Shown here: positions 24,686-33,507 of the stretch, in pieces
How positions within the stretch are numbered: the first letter of the stretch is position 1
Layout: the number at the start of each line of letters is the position of its first letter
Assembly: GCA_963798655.1 (NCBI GenBank)
Contig: CAWCUH010000016.1
Coordinates: 496,001 to 560,000, forward strand
Length of the DNA: 64,000 nt
Reading direction: 5' to 3'
Source of the DNA: CAVSMC01 sp963798655
GTDB taxonomy: Bacteria; Pseudomonadota; Gammaproteobacteria; Burkholderiales; Casimicrobiaceae
Position numbers and translations under genes: made by a program
The notes under the pieces: generated by a model
Databases searched by the model: none
Told to the model about the DNA's origin: nothing
What the model saw: the letters and a program-made list of their open reading frames with translations, nothing else

Positions 24686-25519
24686 TCAGAGGAACAGATC
24701 GGGGATCAGCGGCGCGCCGGGCTTCATCGCGTAGCGCTCGAAGTCGTTGACGCCGGCGTCGCGCAGCACGTCGTCGTCGATGAAGAAGTTCCCCGTCGTC
24801 GTCCGCGCGTCGCGCACGAGCACCGCGTGCGCGGCGTCTGCCATGATCTCGGGCTTTCGCGTGCGCGCAAGCTGCTCGGACACGCCCGGAATCATCGCCA
24901 CTGCCGCGGTCGCGATGACCGTGCGCGGCCACAGCGCGTTCACCGCGATGCCGTCGCTGCGAAACTCCTCCGCCATGCCGAGCACGGTGAGGCTCATGCC
25001 GTACTTCGCGATCGTGTACGCCACGTGGTCCTTGAACCAGCGCGGATCGAGATTCGGCGGCGGCGACAGCGTGAGGATGTGCGCATTGCGGCCCGCCGCC
25101 GCCGACGCGCGCAGGTGCGGCACGCACGCTTGCGAGCAGCAGAACGTGCCGCGCACGTTGACGTCGAACATCAGGTCGAAGCGCTTCATCGGCGTCGCGA
25201 GCGTGCCCGTCAGGCTGATCGCGCTCGCATTGTTGACGAGGATGTCGATGCCGCCGAAGCGTTTCGCCGTTGCATCGACGGCATCGTGCACGCTCGCTTC
25301 GTCGCGAATGTCGCAGACGATCGGAAGCGCTTGGCCGCCGGCACGCTCGATTTCCTTGGCCGCCGTGTGTATGGTTCCCGGCAGCTTCGGGTTCGGCTGC
25401 GACGTCTTCGCCGCGATGGCGACGTTCGCGCCGTCGCGCGCGGCACGCACGGCGATCGCAAGCCCGATGCCGCGCGACCCGCCGGAGATGAACAGCGTCT
25501 TGCCGGCCAGCGTACGCAT
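24686..25519 (-). CDS. SDR-family oxidoreductase, HSDL2-like
   Basis: This 277-residue short-chain dehydrogenase has the nucleotide-binding motif GGSRGIGLAIA at residues 12-22 and the structural NNAS motif. The usual catalytic Tyr-x-x-x-Lys is YTIAK, preceded by the unusual catalytic-region sequence LSPPPNLDPRWF. That sequence and the GMAEEFRSDGIAVNALWPRT segment are typical of the bacterial relatives of human hydroxysteroid dehydrogenase-like protein 2. The substrate is unknown but probably a lipid-like or acyl compound. It is the last gene of a four-gene minus-strand group and begins four bases after the enoyl-CoA hydratase stop. Confidence 0.86.
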   Translation of the reverse strand: MRTLAGKTLFISGGSRGIGLAIAVRAARDGANVAIAAKTSQPNPKLPGTIHTAAKEIERAGGQALPIVCDIRDEASVHDAVDATAKRFGGIDILVNNASAISLTGTLATPMKRFDLMFDVNVRGTFCCSQACVPHLRASAAAGRNAHILTLSPPPNLDPRWFKDHVAYTIAKYGMSLTVLGMAEEFRSDGIAVNALWPRTVIATAAVAMIPGVSEQLARTRKPEIMADAAHAVLVRDARTTTGNFFIDDDVLRDAGVNDFERYAMKPGAPLIPDLFL

Positions 25520-25523
25520 CGCG

Positions 25524-26321
25524 CTACGCCTGGCCGAAGCGCGCGGGCCGCTTGGCGAGGAATGCCGCCACGCCTTCGGCGAAGTCGGCCGTCGCGGCGC
25601 ACGCGCCGAAGCTCGTCGCTTCGGCCTGCAGCTGCTCGGACAGCGTGCGCTCGAGCGACATGTTGATCAGGCGCTTCGATCCGGCGATCGCCGTCGCCGG
25701 ACCGTCGACGAGCGCCGAGGCAACCTGCGCGACGGTCGCATCGAGCCTTTCGACCGGCACGACGCGATTGACGAGGCCGAGCGCGAGCGCGTCGGCGGCG
25801 TCGAAGCGCTCTCCGAGCAGCACCAGCTCCATCGCTTTCTTCGCGCCGACAATGCGCGGCAGCGCGTACGACTGGCCGCCATCGGGCGTAAGGGCGATGT
25901 GCCGGTACGCCGACGTGAAGTACGCGGTGTCGGCCGCAATCGCGAGGTCGCATGCGCACATCAGCGAGAGGCCGAAACCGGCCACGGCGCCGTGCACGGC
26001 GGCGACGACCGGCTGCGGCATCCGGTGCAGCGTTTCGATCGCCGCATGCAGCCGCGAGATCGTCTGCGTGAACACCGCCTGCACGTCGGCGGGCGGCAGG
26101 TCGAGCTTCGACGCGAACGCGCGCAAATCGCCGCCGGCCATGAAATGCCTGCCGGCACCGCGCACGACGACGCATCGAACGCTCGAATCCGACGCGACCT
26201 CGGCGGTGCGCGCGACCAGCGCGTCGACCATCTCGAAATCGAGCGTGTTGAGCGCGTCGGGGCGGTTCAGCGTGAGCGTCGCGACGGCACCGTCTCGCGC
26301 GAGCAGGATCGTGTCGTTCAT
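25524..26321 (-). CDS. Enoyl-CoA hydratase/isomerase family protein
   Basis: The 265-residue crotonase-fold protein starts with DGAVATLTLNRPDALNTLD. It has the first oxyanion-hole segment GAGRHFMAGGDLRAFA and the second in AVHGAVAGFGLSLMCACDLAIA. The glutamate seen at the second catalytic position of classical hydratases is not obvious: FTSAYRHIALTPDGGQSYALP has Asp-Gly at the site. It may therefore be an isomerase or a divergent hydratase. It lies in an operon with an SDR that could act on the same acyl-CoA substrate. Confidence 0.87.
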   Translation of the reverse strand: MNDTILLARDGAVATLTLNRPDALNTLDFEMVDALVARTAEVASDSSVRCVVVRGAGRHFMAGGDLRAFASKLDLPPADVQAVFTQTISRLHAAIETLHRMPQPVVAAVHGAVAGFGLSLMCACDLAIAADTAYFTSAYRHIALTPDGGQSYALPRIVGAKKAMELVLLGERFDAADALALGLVNRVVPVERLDATVAQVASALVDGPATAIAGSKRLINMSLERTLSEQLQAEATSFGACAATADFAEGVAAFLAKRPARFGQA

Positions 26322-26337
26322 CGGATGCCTGCGTGGG

Positions 26338-27258
26338 TCATTCTGCGCTCGATTCTAGCATCGCGCGGTCGTCGAATCGTGCGAGCGCAAGCGCGATCGT
26401 CGCGAGATGGATGTCGACGCTGTCGTCGATGTTCTCCGCGTAGCCGCCCGCCATCGCGATCGCGACCGCGACGCCATGAGCGCGCAGCGTGTCGAGCACG
26501 AACGCGTCGCGCGACGCGAGCCCGCGCTTGGTGAGCGACAGCCGCCCGAGCCGGTCGCCGACGTACGGATCGGCGCCGGCGAGGTAGATCGCGAGGTCCG
26601 GCCGCGACTGCGCGATCGCGCGCGGCAACGCGATCGCGAGCGTCGCGAGATAAGCGTCGTCGCCGGTGCCGTCGTCGAGCTCGACGTCGATGCACGACGA
26701 CGCCTTGCGAAACGGGAAGTTGTTGCGGCCGTGCAGCGACAGTGTGCACACGCTCGGATCGCCGGCGAAGATCGCCGCCGTGCCGTCGCCCTGGTGGACG
26801 TCGAGATCGACGATCAGCACCCGCGACGCGCGCCCGCGCGTCTGCATTGCGCGCGCGGCGACGGCGGCATCGTTGAATACGCAGAAGCCGGCGCCGAATC
26901 CCGCGTGCGCATGGTGCGTGCCGCCGGCGAGGTTCACCGCGCAGCCGTCGCGAAGCGCGCTCTCGCACGCCGCGATCGTCGCGCCGGTCGAGCGGCGCGA
27001 TCGCTCGACCATTGCAGGCGACCACGGGAAGCCGATCCGTCGTTGTGCCGCGTCGTCGAGCATGCCCGACGCGACCGCGTCGATGTAGCCGCGCTCGTGC
27101 GCGCGCGCGAGATCGTCGTCGCACGCCGCGTCGGGCAGCGCGAGCCGGTCGGGCGCGAGCGCCGTCACGCGCTCGCGCAGCCTCGCGTACTTCGGCATCG
27201 GGAATCGATGCCCGCTCGGCAGCGGCATCACGTAGCGGTCGGTGTAGTAGAGCTTCAT
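26338..27258 (-). CDS. Histone deacetylase-family amidohydrolase
   Basis: This 306-residue zinc hydrolase has the arginase/deacetylase fold. GGTHHAHAGFGAGFCVFND supplies the paired active-site histidines, DLDVHQGDGTA gives the zinc ligands Asp and His, and LAGADPYVGDRLG gives the second Asp ligand. MAGGYAENI carries the glycine loop and tyrosine. Bacterial members act on acetylated polyamines, acetoin-type substrates or proteins; the target here is unknown. The ATG overlaps the stop of the preceding acyltransferase gene by four bases. Confidence 0.9.
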   Translation of the reverse strand: MKLYYTDRYVMPLPSGHRFPMPKYARLRERVTALAPDRLALPDAACDDDLARAHERGYIDAVASGMLDDAAQRRIGFPWSPAMVERSRRSTGATIAACESALRDGCAVNLAGGTHHAHAGFGAGFCVFNDAAVAARAMQTRGRASRVLIVDLDVHQGDGTAAIFAGDPSVCTLSLHGRNNFPFRKASSCIDVELDDGTGDDAYLATLAIALPRAIAQSRPDLAIYLAGADPYVGDRLGRLSLTKRGLASRDAFVLDTLRAHGVAVAIAMAGGYAENIDDSVDIHLATIALALARFDDRAMLESSAE

Positions 27259-28493
27259 GCGCCCGCTTCGCCGTCGCGACGAAACGGGCTCGACGCCTCG
27301 AGCTCCCCGACGGTGTGCGACACGTCTACGCGCTCCCGCTCGCAGAATGCGGCGATGGCGGCGGCGAAATCAGGATCGGCGATCGCGTGCGCCGAATACG
27401 TCTTCACCGGCAGCAGGCCGCGCGCGAGCTTGTGCACTCCTTGTGCGCCGCCTTCGAAGCGCTCGATGCCGCGCTCGATGCAGAACTCGATCGCCTGGTA
27501 GTAGCACGTCTCGAAATGCAGTCCCGCAACGTGGTCGAGCGCGCCCCAGTAACGGCCCCACAGCGTCGACTGGCCGAACACGTCGAGCGCGGCGGCGAGC
27601 GGCGCGCCGCGCCGCGACGCGATCACCATCAGCACCTGCGCCGGCATCGTCGCGCCGATGCGCTCGAAGCACGCCTCGGAGAGGTAAGGCGTCGAATGGT
27701 GCTCGCGGTACGTGTGCTGGTAGCAACGGTAGAAGAACGACCAGTCCGCGGCGGTTATGTCGGCGCCGACCTTGCGTTCGACGGACACGCCGGCCTCGGA
27801 CAGCTTGCGCCGCTCCTGCTTCACCTTCTTGCGCTTGTCGTGGTTGAACGCGGCGAGGTAATCGCCGAAGTCGCGATAGCCGTCGTTGCGCCAGTGAAAC
27901 TGGACGCCTTCGCGGATCGTCATCCCGGCTGCAGCGGCGAGCGCTGCCTGCCCGGGCGGGAGGAAGAGCACGTGCAGCGATGAGGGCGCCGATTGTCGCG
28001 GCGCGCCGATCAGCGCGAGCGCGTGCGCGAGCAGCGCGGCCTGCGCGAGCGGATCGTCGCCGAGAAGCCGCGGCCCGGGCGTCGGCGTGAAGGGAATCGC
28101 CGCCACGAGCTTGGGGTAATAGCGCCGACCGTAGCGTCGATACGCGTCGGCCCACGCCCAGTCGAACACGTATTCGCCGTACGAATGCGACTTCGCGTAC
28201 AACGGCATCGCGCCGACGAGCGCACGGTCCCGCCACGCGGTCAGATACCGGGGCGTCCAGCCGGTTGCGCGCGCGGCGCAGCCGGTGTCGTGCAGCGCGC
28301 CCAGGAATGCATGCGACAGCAGCGGCTGGTCGGGCGCGAGACGGTCCCACGTCGCGGCGGCGATGTCGGCGAGCGCGACGTCGTCGCGCACGCCGAGCGT
28401 GTCGGACGACGACGCCGATGCGCCGGAGCTCGCGGCATTGAAAGGCGATTCGCAGGACACGGTGGTTGTCGATTCTAGCGCCGGGGCGAGCAT
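27255..28493 (-). CDS. COG3146-family acyltransferase-like protein (GNAT fold)
   Basis: The 412-residue protein matches the family formerly called DUF482, with GNAT-like folds related to FemXAB-type peptidoglycan aminoacyltransferases. Family signatures include PLLSHAFLGALHDTGC, YAKSHSYGEYVFDWAWADAY, FTPTPGPRLL, FNHDKRKKVKQERRKL and RYWGALDHVAGLHFETCYYQ. The true substrate is not established. The ATG at 28493 is only 26 bases from the divergent nadE start, and the first 30 residues are low-complexity Ser/Ala. A GTG at 28391 (VRDDVALADIAAATW) is therefore a possible real start. Confidence 0.87.
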   Translation of the reverse strand: MLAPALESTTTVSCESPFNAASSGASASSSDTLGVRDDVALADIAAATWDRLAPDQPLLSHAFLGALHDTGCAARATGWTPRYLTAWRDRALVGAMPLYAKSHSYGEYVFDWAWADAYRRYGRRYYPKLVAAIPFTPTPGPRLLGDDPLAQAALLAHALALIGAPRQSAPSSLHVLFLPPGQAALAAAAGMTIREGVQFHWRNDGYRDFGDYLAAFNHDKRKKVKQERRKLSEAGVSVERKVGADITAADWSFFYRCYQHTYREHHSTPYLSEACFERIGATMPAQVLMVIASRRGAPLAAALDVFGQSTLWGRYWGALDHVAGLHFETCYYQAIEFCIERGIERFEGGAQGVHKLARGLLPVKTYSAHAIADPDFAAAIAAFCERERVDVSHTVGELEASSPFRRDGEAGA

Positions 28494-28519
28494 GCCGCGG
28501 TGCTACCATTGAATACCCC

Positions 28520-30154
28520 ATGCAGATCGCCCTCGCGCAGCTGAACCAGGTCGTCGGCGACCTCGCCGGCAACGCGCGCGCGATGCTCGATGCCGCCGCC
28601 CGCGCCGGGCAAGCCGGCGCGCGTCTCGTCGCGACGTCGGAGCTTTCGCTGTGCGGCTACCCGCCGGAAGACCTGCTGCTGCGTCGTGCATTCGTCGATG
28701 CCTGCGCGTCCGAGCTCGCCGCAATGGCGGCGGCCGTTCACGATGTCGCGTTGCTCGTCGGATTCCCTGAACGGCGTGCCGACGGCAAGTGCCACAACGC
28801 TTACGCGGTGCTTCGCGGCGGCCGCGTCGAAGGCGTCTACCGCAAGCAGTGCCTGCCCAATTACACGGTGTTCGACGAGGAGCGCTATTTCGAGCCGGGC
28901 GACGCGCCCTGCGTCGTCGATGTCGACGGCGTGCGCTTCGGTCTGATCGTCTGCGAGGACGTGTGGTTCCCCGGGCCCGCAAGGCAGGCGAAGGAGGCGG
29001 GCGCGAGCGTGCTTGTCGTGCCGAACGGGTCGCCGTACCACACGCAGCAGCAGGCGCTGCGCCGCGCGCAAGTCGCCGCGCGCGCGCAGGAAAACGCGAT
29101 GCCGGTCGTCTACGTCAATCGGATCGGCGGACAGGACGAGCTCGTGTTCGACGGCGCGTCGTTCGTGGCCGATGCGAGCGGCGGCGTCGTGCAGCAGCTT
29201 CCCGCGTGGCACGAAACGCTCGCGCTCGCGACGTTCGACGCCCACGTGCCGCAACGGGTGCGCGGCGGCCTCGATCCCCGCCTCGAGGCGCACGTGTACG
29301 AGGCGCTCACGATGGGCGTGCGCGACTACGTCGGCAAGAACCGCTTTCCCGGCGTGCTGCTCGGCTTGTCGGGCGGCGTCGATTCGGCGCTCACGCTCGC
29401 GATCGCCGTCGACGCGCTCGGCCGTGAGCGCGTGCGCGCGATCATGATGCCGTCGCCGTACAACGCACCGATCAGCCTCGAGGACGCGCGCACGATGGCC
29501 GGCATCCTCGGCGTGCGCTACGACGAGATACCGATCGGGCCGATGTTCGCCGCATTCCTCGAAAGCCTGAAGGCGGAGTTCAGCGGGCGCGACGTCGATG
29601 CGACGGAGGAGAACATCCAGGCGCGCATTCGCGGCACGCTGCTGATGGCGCTGTCGAACAAGTTCGGCTCGATCGTGCTGACGACCGGCAACAAGAGCGA
29701 GATGGCGGTCGGCTACGCGACGCTGTACGGCGACATGGCGGGCGGCTTCGGCGTGCTGAAGGACATCAGCAAGACCCTCGTCTACCGGCTCGCGCGCTAT
29801 CGCAACGAGCTCGGCCGCGTGATTCCCGAGCGCATCATCACGCGCGCGCCGTCGGCGGAGCTGCGCGCGAACCAGACCGATCAGGATTCGCTGCCGCCGT
29901 ACGACGTGCTCGACGGCATTCTCGAGCTCTACGTCGAGCAGGACCGCTCGCCAGCCGAGATCGTCGGCGCCGGCTTCGCCGGGGACGACGTACGCAAGGT
30001 CGTGCGGTTGATCAAGGTGAACGAATACAAGCGCCGGCAGGCGGCCGTCGGCATTCGCGTCACGCCGCGCGGCTTCGGCAAGGATTGGCGCTATCCGATC
30101 ACTTCGGCGTGGTCGGAGTGGCTTCATCTCCCCGACACGCGGCCCATCGTGTAA
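28520..30154 (+). CDS. nadE: Glutamine-dependent NAD+ synthetase
   Basis: This enzyme amidates nicotinic acid adenine dinucleotide to NAD+ using glutamine-derived ammonia and ATP. In the 544-residue protein the N-terminal glutaminase has a nitrilase fold with triad Glu41 (TSELSLCGYPPEDL), Lys109 (YRKQCLPNY) and Cys145 (IVCEDVW). The C-terminal synthetase has the P-loop GLSGGVDSALTLA near residues 281-293, TGNKSEMAVGY and RAPSAELRANQTDQDSLPPY. It precedes glnB by 32 bases, a common betaproteobacterial pair that joins NAD synthesis to nitrogen status. A short TACCAT -10-like element lies at about 28504-28509. Confidence 0.95.
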   Translation: MQIALAQLNQVVGDLAGNARAMLDAAARAGQAGARLVATSELSLCGYPPEDLLLRRAFVDACASELAAMAAAVHDVALLVGFPERRADGKCHNAYAVLRGGRVEGVYRKQCLPNYTVFDEERYFEPGDAPCVVDVDGVRFGLIVCEDVWFPGPARQAKEAGASVLVVPNGSPYHTQQQALRRAQVAARAQENAMPVVYVNRIGGQDELVFDGASFVADASGGVVQQLPAWHETLALATFDAHVPQRVRGGLDPRLEAHVYEALTMGVRDYVGKNRFPGVLLGLSGGVDSALTLAIAVDALGRERVRAIMMPSPYNAPISLEDARTMAGILGVRYDEIPIGPMFAAFLESLKAEFSGRDVDATEENIQARIRGTLLMALSNKFGSIVLTTGNKSEMAVGYATLYGDMAGGFGVLKDISKTLVYRLARYRNELGRVIPERIITRAPSAELRANQTDQDSLPPYDVLDGILELYVEQDRSPAEIVGAGFAGDDVRKVVRLIKVNEYKRRQAAVGIRVTPRGFGKDWRYPITSAWSEWLHLPDTRPIV

Positions 30155-30186
30155 AGTAACCGTTACCGACAGCGCGGCGTCATCCC

Positions 30187-30525
30187 ATGAAGAAAATCGA
30201 AGCGATCATCAAGCCGTTCAAGCTCGACGAAGTGCGCGAATCGCTCTCCGAGATCGGCGTCACGGGGCTCACCGTGACCGAAGTGAAGGGGTTCGGTCGC
30301 CAGAAGGGCCATACCGAGCTCTACCGCGGCGCCGAATACGTCGTCGACTTCCTGCCGAAGGTCAAGGTCGAGGTCATCATCCAGGAGTCATTGGTCGAGC
30401 GCGCGATCGAGGCGATCGTCAAGGCGGCGCGCACCGGCAAGATCGGCGACGGCAAGATCTTCGTCACCGACGTCGACCAGGTCGTGCGCATCCGCACCGG
30501 CGAGTCCGGCGAAGCCGCCGTGTGA
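30187..30525 (+). CDS. glnB: Nitrogen regulatory protein PII
   Basis: This 112-residue trimeric signal protein senses 2-oxoglutarate, ATP/ADP and, through uridylylation, glutamine. The T loop is intact with Tyr51 (YRGAEYVVDFLPK), the uridylylation site, and Tyr46. The B loop (TGKIGDGKIFV) and C loop (RIRTGESGEAAV) are also intact. PII controls GlnE, the adenylyltransferase of glutamine synthetase, encoded about 10 kb away in this window, and also NtrB. The upstream gap contains the imperfect palindrome GTAACCGTTAC. It is GlnB- rather than GlnK-type because no amtB follows. Confidence 0.96.
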   Translation: MKKIEAIIKPFKLDEVRESLSEIGVTGLTVTEVKGFGRQKGHTELYRGAEYVVDFLPKVKVEVIIQESLVERAIEAIVKAARTGKIGDGKIFVTDVDQVVRIRTGESGEAAV

Positions 30526-30571
30526 CGCGCCGCGTCGCGTCGCGGCGCCGCGGCTAAAGGGGGGGAACGCA

Positions 30572-31012
30572 ATGTCGATGGTCAGCGATTTCCGCGCGTT
30601 CGCGCTGAAAGGCAACGTCGTCGATCTCGCGGTCGCGGTCATCATCGGCGCCGCGTTCGGCAAGATCGTCGATTCGCTGGTGAAGGACATCATCATGCCG
30701 ATCGTCGGGCGCATCTTCGGCGGGCTCGACTTCTCGAACTACTTCATCATGCTCGCGAGCCCGCCAGCCGGCTACAACGGCCCGATGACGTACGACGCGC
30801 TGACGAAGGCGGGCGTGCCGCTGCTCGCGTACGGCAACTTCCTGACCATTGTGATCAACTTCGCGATGCTCGCGTTCATCATCTTCTGGATGGTGCGCAT
30901 GTTCCAGGACGCGAAGGCGAGGCTCGACCCGCAGGCGGCCCCGACTGCGCCGACGCCGGAGGATGTGCTGCTGCTGCGCGAAATCCGCGACACGCTGAAG
31001 CGCAGGGCTTGA
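30572..31012 (+). CDS. mscL: Large-conductance mechanosensitive channel MscL
   Basis: MscL opens under extreme membrane tension to release solutes during hypo-osmotic shock. The 146-residue protein has the short amphipathic N-terminus (FRAFALKGNVVDLAVAVIIG) leading into helix TM1 with the pore-constriction residues. A periplasmic loop follows (about residues 48-75), then TM2 (FLTIVINFAMLAFIIFWMVR) and the cytoplasmic bundle ending EDVLLLREIRDTLKRR. All hallmark segments are present. A strong AAGGGGGGGAA ribosome-binding tract precedes the ATG. Confidence 0.96.
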   Translation: MSMVSDFRAFALKGNVVDLAVAVIIGAAFGKIVDSLVKDIIMPIVGRIFGGLDFSNYFIMLASPPAGYNGPMTYDALTKAGVPLLAYGNFLTIVINFAMLAFIIFWMVRMFQDAKARLDPQAAPTAPTPEDVLLLREIRDTLKRRA

Positions 31013-31075
31013 GCGTGCTGTCCAGTACCCCTGCGACAAAATCGCGCACATGTTGATCGCCATCAATCCGCGCCG

Positions 31076-31105
31076 TTGACCGGCGTCGGCGCTCCTTGCG
31101 AAAAT
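31076..31105 (+). promoter_or_regulatory. Possible promoter of the first Liv-type operon
   Basis: TTGACC (31076-31081) and GAAAAT (31100-31105) are spaced by 18 bases, about 110 bases before the binding-protein ATG and beyond the end of mscL. The match to sigma-70 is good at -35 and modest at -10. Confidence 0.3.
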
Positions 31106-31217
31106 CTCCGGACGCCGCGCAACCTGCGCTCGCCTCGAGCGCAACCGACAAGACGGCATCGCCGCATCGCGGCGCGTGCCGCGCGCTGCTCATCCCGACA
31201 GCAAGCCTGGAGGAGTC

Positions 31218-32372
31218 ATGATTCATCGCAAGCTTGCGGCCGTTGCGGCCGCGCTTTCGCTCGTCGCCGCCGCCGGCGCCGCGCATGCCGACATCAACGT
31301 CGGCGTCACGCTGTCGGCGACCGGGCCGGCGGCATCGCTCGGCATCCCGGAGAAGAACACGTTCGAGCTGTTGCCGACGACGATCGCCGGCGAGAAGATC
31401 AACTGGATCGTGCTCGACGACGGCTCCGACACGACGAAGGCGGTCACCAACACGCGCAAGCTGATCGGCGAGAACAACGTCGACGTCGTCGTGGGCTCGA
31501 CGATCACGCCGAACTCGCTCGCGATGGTCGACATCGTGGCCGATGCGCAGACGCCGATGATCTCGATGGCGGCGTCGGCGCGCATCGTCGATGCGGCCAA
31601 CCCGAAGACGCGCTGGGTCTTCAAGACGCCGCAGAGCGACGCGTTGATGGCCGATGCGATCGCCGTCAACATGAAGGCGACCGGCGTGAAGACGATGGGC
31701 TACATCGGCTTCGCCGACGGCTACGGCGATGGCTGGCTCGCCGAGATACGCAACTCGTGCAAGACGGCGGGCATCAACATCGTCGCCGAGGAGAAATACA
31801 ACCGCACCGACGCGTCGGTGACCGGCCAGGTGCTGAAGCTCGTCGCCGCCCATCCCGACGCGATTCTGATCGCTGCGGCCGGCACGCCGGGCGCGACGCC
31901 GCAGAAAGAGCTCGTGGCGCGCGGCTACAAGGGCAAGATCTACCAGACGCACGGGGTCGCGAATCCGGACTTCCTGCGCGTCGTGGGCAAGGACGGCAAC
32001 GGCACGATCCTGCCGATCGGGCCGATGCTCGTCTACGAGCAGCTGCCGGACACGAGCCCGGTGAAGAAGGTCGCCGCCGACTACATCGGCAAGTACGAGG
32101 CGAAGTACGGCCCGGGCAGCCGCTCGACGTTCGGCGGTCACGCGTGGGATTCGTACATGCTGCTGAGCCATGCGATCCCCGAAGCGCTGAAGAAGGCAAA
32201 GCCGGGCACGAAGGAGTTCCGCCTCGCGCTGCGCGACGCGCTCGAGTCGACGAAGGAGCTGCACGCAACGCACGGCGTATTCACGATGACGCCGGCCGAT
32301 CACAACGGACTCGACAACCGCGCGCGCACGATGATCAAGATCGACAACGGCAAGTGGGTGCTCGCGAAGTAG
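31218..32372 (+). CDS. ABC transporter substrate-binding protein, Liv/HAAT family (first system)
   Basis: This 384-residue periplasmic binding protein has a cleavable signal peptide (MIHRKLAAVAAALSLVAAAG, ending AHA) and a type-I periplasmic-binding fold: INVGVTLSATGPAASLGIPEK, GSTITPNSLAMV, TPMISMAASARIV, GFADGYGDGW. The family captures branched-chain amino acids, amides or aromatic acids; the ligand cannot be told from sequence. A classic AGGAG site lies seven bases before the ATG. A terminator hairpin follows, so this gene should be expressed above the membrane components that come after it. Confidence 0.9.
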   Translation: MIHRKLAAVAAALSLVAAAGAAHADINVGVTLSATGPAASLGIPEKNTFELLPTTIAGEKINWIVLDDGSDTTKAVTNTRKLIGENNVDVVVGSTITPNSLAMVDIVADAQTPMISMAASARIVDAANPKTRWVFKTPQSDALMADAIAVNMKATGVKTMGYIGFADGYGDGWLAEIRNSCKTAGINIVAEEKYNRTDASVTGQVLKLVAAHPDAILIAAAGTPGATPQKELVARGYKGKIYQTHGVANPDFLRVVGKDGNGTILPIGPMLVYEQLPDTSPVKKVAADYIGKYEAKYGPGSRSTFGGHAWDSYMLLSHAIPEALKKAKPGTKEFRLALRDALESTKELHATHGVFTMTPADHNGLDNRARTMIKIDNGKWVLAK

Positions 32373-32388
32373 CGCGACCGATCCCCGA

Positions 32389-32427
32389 GGCCGGCTGCTC
32401 CGACGCGCGCAGCCGGCCTTTTCGTTT
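32389..32427 (+). terminator. Intrinsic terminator/attenuator after the binding-protein gene
   Basis: GGCCGGCTGC (32389-32398) and GCAGCCGGCC (32409-32418) form a perfect 10-bp GC-rich stem with a 10-base loop, followed by TTTTCGTTT. It lies 16 bases after the binding-protein stop and 22 bases before the permease start. Partial read-through would give the excess of binding protein typical of ABC importers. Confidence 0.75.
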
Positions 32428-32448
32428 GAACCACGCCGCTCGCGCCGT

Positions 32449-33507
32449 GTGGACCTGACGATCTTCGCGCTGCTCGTGCAGGACGGCGTCACCAATGGCG
32501 CGGTCTACGCGCTGCTCGCGCTCGCGATCGTGCTCGTGTTTGCGGTGACGCGGGTGATCTGGGTGCCCGCCGGCGAATTCGTCGCGTATGGAACGCTGAC
32601 GCTCGCCGCGCTGCAGCCGGTCAGCAACGGGCTGCCTCCGGCGCCGCCGGGCACCGTCGCGCTCGTCGTCGGCATGGCGGCCATCGCCGGGTTGATGGAG
32701 GCGTTCAGCTGTGCGCGGCGCGGCGACGGCCAGCGCGTTCCGATTCAGCTGCTGAAGTGGACGTTCGTGCCGATCGGCATCGCCGTCGCCGGCTGGCTCC
32801 TGTCGCGCCAGGGGTTGCCGTTCGGCGCGCAGGTTCTGGTGAGCGTGGTCCTGGTGACGACGCTCGGACCGCTGCTCTACCGGATCGCGTACCAGCCGCT
32901 CGCCGAAGCGAGCGTGCTCGTGTTGCTGATCGTCTCGGTCGCCGTGCATTTCGTGCTGACGGGTCTCGGCCTGCTGTTCTTCGGCGCCGAAGGCTCGCGC
33001 ACGCCGCCGTTCGCCGGCGGCTCGTTTGCGATCGGCGCGGTGACGATCAGCGGGCAGAGCGTGCTCGTGCTGGCATCGAGCATCGCGCTGATCGCGGCGC
33101 TGTACGCGTTCTTCGGCCGCACGCTTTACGGCAAGGCGCTCCGCGCGACGGCGATCAACCGCGTCGGCGCGCGCCTGGTCGGCGTGTCGCCGAACCTCGC
33201 CGGCGCGCTCACGTTCACCCTTGGCGCGGCGTTGTGCGCGTTCTGCGGCGTGCTGATCGGCCCGATCACGACCGTCTACTACGACTCGGGCTTTCTCGTG
33301 AGCCTCAAGGGATTCGTCGGCGCGATCATCGGCGGCCTCGTCAGCTATCCGCTCGCCGCGGCGGGTGCGCTCCTCGTCGGCCTGCTCGAAGCGTTCGCGT
33401 CGTTCTACGCAAGCGCGTTCAAGGAGGCGATCGTGTTCACGCTGATCATCCCCGTGCTGCTGTGGCGAAGCCTCGCCACGCGGCATCACGAGGAGGATGA
33501 CGAGTGA
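32449..33507 (+). CDS. LivH-type ABC permease (first system)
   Basis: This 352-residue inner-membrane permease is one half of the transmembrane channel of a Liv-type importer. The N-terminal VQDGVTNGAVYALLALAIVLVF and the cytoplasmic coupling region KALRATAINRVGARLVGVSPN are typical of LivH, as is the late segment LIGPITTVYYDSGFLVSLKGFVGAIIGG. It is about 60 residues longer than classical LivH, with an extra region around residues 65-120 (AFSCARRGDGQRVPIQLLKW). The start is GTG; no ATG precedes the first helix. Its TGA lies at the edge of a tandem repeat. Confidence 0.9.
   Translation: MDLTIFALLVQDGVTNGAVYALLALAIVLVFAVTRVIWVPAGEFVAYGTLTLAALQPVSNGLPPAPPGTVALVVGMAAIAGLMEAFSCARRGDGQRVPIQLLKWTFVPIGIAVAGWLLSRQGLPFGAQVLVSVVLVTTLGPLLYRIAYQPLAEASVLVLLIVSVAVHFVLTGLGLLFFGAEGSRTPPFAGGSFAIGAVTISGQSVLVLASSIALIAALYAFFGRTLYGKALRATAINRVGARLVGVSPNLAGALTFTLGAALCAFCGVLIGPITTVYYDSGFLVSLKGFVGAIIGGLVSYPLAAAGALLVGLLEAFASFYASAFKEAIVFTLIIPVLLWRSLATRHHEEDDE

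Noticed and set aside
30155..30186. NtrC or regulator operator at GTAACCGTTAC before glnB
   Set aside because: The 5-bp half-sites are too short and do not match the NtrC consensus, so no binding site is claimed.
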